Positions 14,654 to 17,250 of a stretch of DNA of 17,250 bases are shown here, piece by piece (positions within the stretch are counted from its first letter, which is position 1; each line of letters opens with the position of its first letter). A program made the translations under genes and the position numbers. The stretch is from CAZQNF01 sp964403325 (GTDB lineage Bacteria; Patescibacteriota; Patescibacteriia; Magasanikbacterales; GWA2-37-8): the NCBI GenBank assembly GCA_964403325.1, contig CAYOFO010000027.1, positions 1 through 17,250 on the forward strand. The letters run 5' to 3'. The notes below the pieces were generated by a model. It was given only the letters and a program-made list of their open reading frames with translations. It did not search any database and had not been told where the DNA came from.

Positions 14654-15445
14654 ATGAAAAAAATTGATGGATTAGGTGCTGCTGCGCTCGGTTTAGCTGC
14701 TATGGCCGGGTGCGAACCGGGTCAAATGCCCGAACCAGCCATAGGTTCGAGCGTAACTCACCCCGACCTTACCAAACCCCCACAAACCACGAAAGAATAC
14801 TCCTATGCCGGTTGTTTATCGCCAGAATTTAATGACTACCGCGCATATATCAAGGAAATACGCCTCGCCAATAATGGTCGTGATGGGTATAGCGAACTTG
14901 AACCAAGTGCTGGTTTTCGTTTTAAACCCGAAACACCTGTGGGATCTGAAAGAGTAGCTTTTACCCTTACCGGGCTTGAAGCAGGGCAGCTAACCGATAC
15001 GCACACCCTGCAAATTGAGCTAAGCGCCACAGAAGTGAAGCCCGATAAACCCCAAGATCCTGGTTTAGACGGACAGCTGACCGTATCATTTAATGGCGTA
15101 TCCTATCCCGTTAAAATAACCAGCGGCTATGCCACAAAAATTAAAGGCGTAGATTATGTTTATTTTGCTGTTGGACTCACCACTTCTCAGGCATTGCTTG
15201 ATTTCAAACCGGCCAATAGTTATTTCTCTCAAGAATTGGTAATTCCCAAACCATCACCCGATAAACCAGTGCGTATCGGCATAAGCCTTGGTACAAAAAA
15301 TACTCTTCCTTCCAACCCGCTCGCTGTTTGCCACGAAGTACGGGTAAAGGAAGTTACATATGATTTAAGCTCACCCGATACTGGCACTGTCAAAGTTTTG
15401 CAAGAGCATCGTGTCGGCGAACTGGAAACCGATCAGTTGTACTAA
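14654..15445 (+). CDS. Predicted lipoprotein of unknown function
   Basis: The protein has 263 residues. The N-terminus MKKIDGLGAAALGLAAMAGC has a basic start, a hydrophobic core and a lipobox-like AMAGC with Cys20, so it is probably lipidated and anchored on the outside of the membrane. A Pro/Thr-rich tether (about 25-47) follows. The rest appears beta-rich (for example FTLTGLEAGQLTDTHTLQIEL and LTVSFNGVSYPVKITSGY), suggesting one or two sandwich domains, with a Pro/Asp/Lys-rich linker (about 133-140). Two further cysteines (in YAGCLSPEF and LAVCHEVRV) may pair. I do not recognise the family. It is a single gene between its own promoter (14595-14623) and a strong terminator (15474-15504), next to the exported caspase-like gene but separately transcribed. 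The start is fixed by the signal sequence. Confidence 0.8.
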   Translation: MKKIDGLGAAALGLAAMAGCEPGQMPEPAIGSSVTHPDLTKPPQTTKEYSYAGCLSPEFNDYRAYIKEIRLANNGRDGYSELEPSAGFRFKPETPVGSERVAFTLTGLEAGQLTDTHTLQIELSATEVKPDKPQDPGLDGQLTVSFNGVSYPVKITSGYATKIKGVDYVYFAVGLTTSQALLDFKPANSYFSQELVIPKPSPDKPVRIGISLGTKNTLPSNPLAVCHEVRVKEVTYDLSSPDTGTVKVLQEHRVGELETDQLY

Positions 15446-15473
15446 AATTGGAATTTATAGCTCTTTTTAAGCA

Positions 15474-15504
15474 AAAAAAGCCGAGAAGAAAACTCGGCTT
15501 TTTT
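15474..15504. terminator. Strong intrinsic terminator, bidirectional in form
   Basis: AAAAAAGCCGAG (15474-15485) pairs perfectly with CTCGGCTTTTTT (15493-15504) across a 7-nt A-rich loop. This is a GC stem followed by a six-T run, 28 nt after the lipoprotein stop. Confidence 0.92.
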
Positions 15505-15591
15505 GTTTCCAGCAAATGGAAAACCGCGTACGAATAAAAATATACAATATTGCTCCTATAAAAAAATAACCAACAAAAATATTTTACCCAC

Positions 15592-15620
15592 TTGGCCGCG
15601 CCGTATCAATCATATATAAT
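15592..15620 (+). promoter_or_regulatory. Sigma-70-like promoter of the caspase-like gene
   Basis: TTGGCC (15592-15597), a 17-nt spacer, and a perfect TATAAT (15615-15620). The predicted mRNA start near 15627 leaves a leader of about 107 nt, the longest in the window. It contains a short inverted repeat GCTTGGCAAGC (near 15694-15704). The rest of the 288-nt gap from 15446 shows only this promoter and the terminator. Confidence 0.6.
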
Positions 15621-15733
15621 CTATACACGAAATGATTATTCTGTTATCCAGTTTACTCATCTTTCAGTGTAGTGTCAGGAATTTGGTAAAAATGCTTGGC
15701 AAGCTTGCTTATACTCTCTAAAATCTTTAGTGT

Positions 15734-17092
15734 ATGGAAAAAATGACTCGGCCTCATTCATCAATCGGCGCAGAGAACGATGAAGCACAAAATACGCAGC
15801 CTTTGCGACCGGAAGCTCAAAAAAACACGGAAATCCCTAGGGACAGAGCCTCTTCAAAAGGTAAAAAACTTAGCCGGGCAACTGCTGGTTTATTTTCGGC
15901 CTTGTTATCTTTGACTCCTCAGAATGCCCACACCGCTGAATGGGGCTACGATGAAGATACTGATAAACCGTTGGTTCGAGAACAAGGTATAAGAAGACAT
16001 GCTGTCACAAACAATGCTGATAACGAAGACTTTTCCTCTCCACGGGAACCAGCTACAAGAAGACCATCACATAGATTTGAAGACGAACAAGCTGTAGGAG
16101 ATGATTATACCGCCGATCTTATAATCACCCGAGACTTATTTCCTTTAAATGCTGAGGGTCTAAAAAAACTATTTACATCGTTAAACAACGGAAAAAACCA
16201 TTGGGTAACCCCTATCCACGAATTGGTCAAAATAATGACCAGCCGCCAATTTACCGATGCTGTTCAAACGCACCTGAATCACCAGCTGCCTATAACCATG
16301 ATTGATGTAATCTCTTGGGCGGAAATTATAGGACGGGATAAAATTACCGACATCTCCACCCACCTCAAAAATCTACTCGAAGCACAAGAACTGCGTTTAC
16401 ATCAAGAAATATTAGGGCCTCACACGTCTGTCACCATGCTTACCGCTCAGCAGGACTTTCATAAACCCGCTGCCCTCTTTCAGACTGTGCTAAAAACAGC
16501 CGGTGTCACCAAGCTTGATACTTACGAACTGCCTGCAGACCCACAAGTAGCCGCATCGATAAAAAAGAGTTTTTTAGAAAAAATCAAAACTCCCTCTCGC
16601 GGCCTGCGAACCATTGCGCTATTTGCACACGGCTCAGGATCTTCGTTTGGGACCCTTCAGTACATGGGACTAAGTATAAAAGAATTGGCTGACGCAATTA
16701 TTGCCTCAAATAATATTAGCAATACATCTGTATACTCCACCGCCTGTCGAGGCGAAGCCTTAAAAAAACTGTCTGATTATATCCAGGAAAAAACCGGCAA
16801 AACATTACTTATAACTTTTTCTTCGGCCAACCGGTATCGAGCTACTATAATCGGCAGTTTTATGACCCATTTAGAAAAAATTCAAACCGAACAGGACAGA
16901 AAAACTATCACTCTTGAAGATTTACTCCGCGCCAAACAACTTCCCGGGGCAACCGCATTAACTTTTCCCAATATTTATGTGCCTAGCGTAGACAGAAAAT
17001 CATACATCCAAATTTCTGGACTGGAGCCTTCACTCATAAAAAAAGATCCACCCGATACAGAATCTAGAGAAACCACTCCCATCAGCGCATAA
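15734..17092 (+). CDS. Exported caspase-like (clan CD) cysteine peptidase candidate
   Basis: The protein has 452 residues. A polar N-terminal stretch (1-45) ends in basic KGKKLSR. A short hydrophobic core (50-60, AGLFSALLSL) and TPQNAHTA follow, like a Sec signal with a long n-region. Residues 70-125 are low-complexity and charged, 130-225 mostly helical. Residues 230-385 follow the order of the caspase-like fold: strand SVTMLTA, helix, strand YELPAD, helix, strand RTIALFAHGSG with His299, helix, strand TSVYSTACRGE with Cys338, helix, strand TLLITFSSA, then GSFMTHLEKI. His299 followed by Gly, and Cys338 in ACRG, match the catalytic dyad; caspases have QACRG about 42 residues after the His, here 39. 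The C-terminal 30 residues are charged and disordered-looking. The activity is inferred, not shown. No intrinsic terminator with a T run follows. The start is the only Met far enough upstream (M4 is a close alternative). Confidence 0.75.
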   Translation: MEKMTRPHSSIGAENDEAQNTQPLRPEAQKNTEIPRDRASSKGKKLSRATAGLFSALLSLTPQNAHTAEWGYDEDTDKPLVREQGIRRHAVTNNADNEDFSSPREPATRRPSHRFEDEQAVGDDYTADLIITRDLFPLNAEGLKKLFTSLNNGKNHWVTPIHELVKIMTSRQFTDAVQTHLNHQLPITMIDVISWAEIIGRDKITDISTHLKNLLEAQELRLHQEILGPHTSVTMLTAQQDFHKPAALFQTVLKTAGVTKLDTYELPADPQVAASIKKSFLEKIKTPSRGLRTIALFAHGSGSSFGTLQYMGLSIKELADAIIASNNISNTSVYSTACRGEALKKLSDYIQEKTGKTLLITFSSANRYRATIIGSFMTHLEKIQTEQDRKTITLEDLLRAKQLPGATALTFPNIYVPSVDRKSYIQISGLEPSLIKKDPPDTESRETTPISA

Positions 17093-17158
17093 TGCCCGTA
17101 CTGATAATTATTTTAGTGTTTAAACTAGGCAATACTCTAACCGGGTATCCTAAAAAAC

Positions 17159-17200
17159 CTGTACTATACAGTAACCTAGATTCCAGAATCTGGGTTACTG
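17159..17200 (+). other. Two overlapping stem-loops after the caspase-like gene
   Basis: A long hairpin pairs CAGTAACCTAGATTC (17169-17183) with GAATCTGGGTTACTG (17186-17200): 14 Watson-Crick pairs and one U-G pair, with the innermost pair opening to form the loop. It has no T run after it. A smaller hairpin CTGTA-CTA-TACAG (17159-17171) shares the bases CAG with it, so the two cannot form together. It may be a 3' end, a processing signal, or a leader element for a gene starting at 17239. Confidence 0.55.
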
Positions 17201-17238
17201 CTAGTTAGCATTTCTTCAACGGTTCTCAAAGGATTTGT

Positions 17239-17250
17239 ATGAGTATTATC
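17239..17250 (+). CDS. Possible start of a gene cut by the window end
   Basis: ATG AGT ATT ATC at the window edge would encode Met-Ser-Ile-Ile. It is preceded by AAAGGA with a 5-nt gap, the only good Shine-Dalgarno match seen before a candidate start here, and has T at -1. Only four codons are visible, so the call rests on this context alone. Confidence 0.3.

Noticed and set aside
1..17250. CRISPR arrays, insertion sequences, phage genes, rRNA or tRNA
   Set aside because: No regularly spaced repeats, transposase or integrase motifs, terminal repeats or RNA gene signatures were seen on either strand.

Overview
The window looks like a chromosomal segment from a small-genome bacterium, most likely of the Candidate Phyla Radiation (Patescibacteria, Parcubacteria-like). 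This placement is an inference. It rests on the MacB-type ABC transporter with a very long adaptor and no outer-membrane factor, an ECF sigma factor next to a three-helix membrane protein, several small exported proteins without clear relatives, and a near absence of Shine-Dalgarno sequences. The genetic code looks standard, with TAA and TGA both ending genes.

Layout. (1) 38-6706, minus strand: in transcription order a DUF2130 coiled-coil protein, an ECF sigma factor, a three-helix membrane protein (anti-sigma candidate), a periplasmic-adaptor-like protein, and the ATPase and permease of a MacB-type exporter. Sigma and membrane protein are 2 nt apart, ATPase and permease overlap as ATGA, so most of this run is probably one envelope-stress or export operon. 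(2) 6743-7472: a divergent promoter pair, a small two-helix membrane protein, and a bidirectional terminator. (3) 7484-10979, minus strand: two overlapping genes for a heterodimeric ABC exporter with one degenerate and one canonical ATP site. (4) 11224-12713, plus strand: a perfect 18-bp palindrome, a small exported helical protein, a strong terminator, and a MerR regulator with a TipAS-type ligand domain whose own promoter has the 19-bp spacer and internal dyad of MerR targets. (5) 12824-14463, minus strand: a GIY-YIG nuclease with an extra C-terminal domain, followed by an exported protein with six clustered cysteines. (6) 14595-17092, plus strand: a lipoprotein of unknown function and an exported protein with a caspase-type His/Cys dyad. 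The last bases may start another gene.

Two observations stand out. The first is the caspase-like (clan CD) protein at 15734-17092, with HG and ACRG motifs 39 residues apart behind a Sec-type signal. The second is translation initiation: all 15 full genes have T directly before ATG and none has a good Shine-Dalgarno sequence. This fits SD-independent initiation through an extended UAUG start signal. Promoters of ordinary -35/-10 type and hairpin-plus-T-run terminators are readable throughout.
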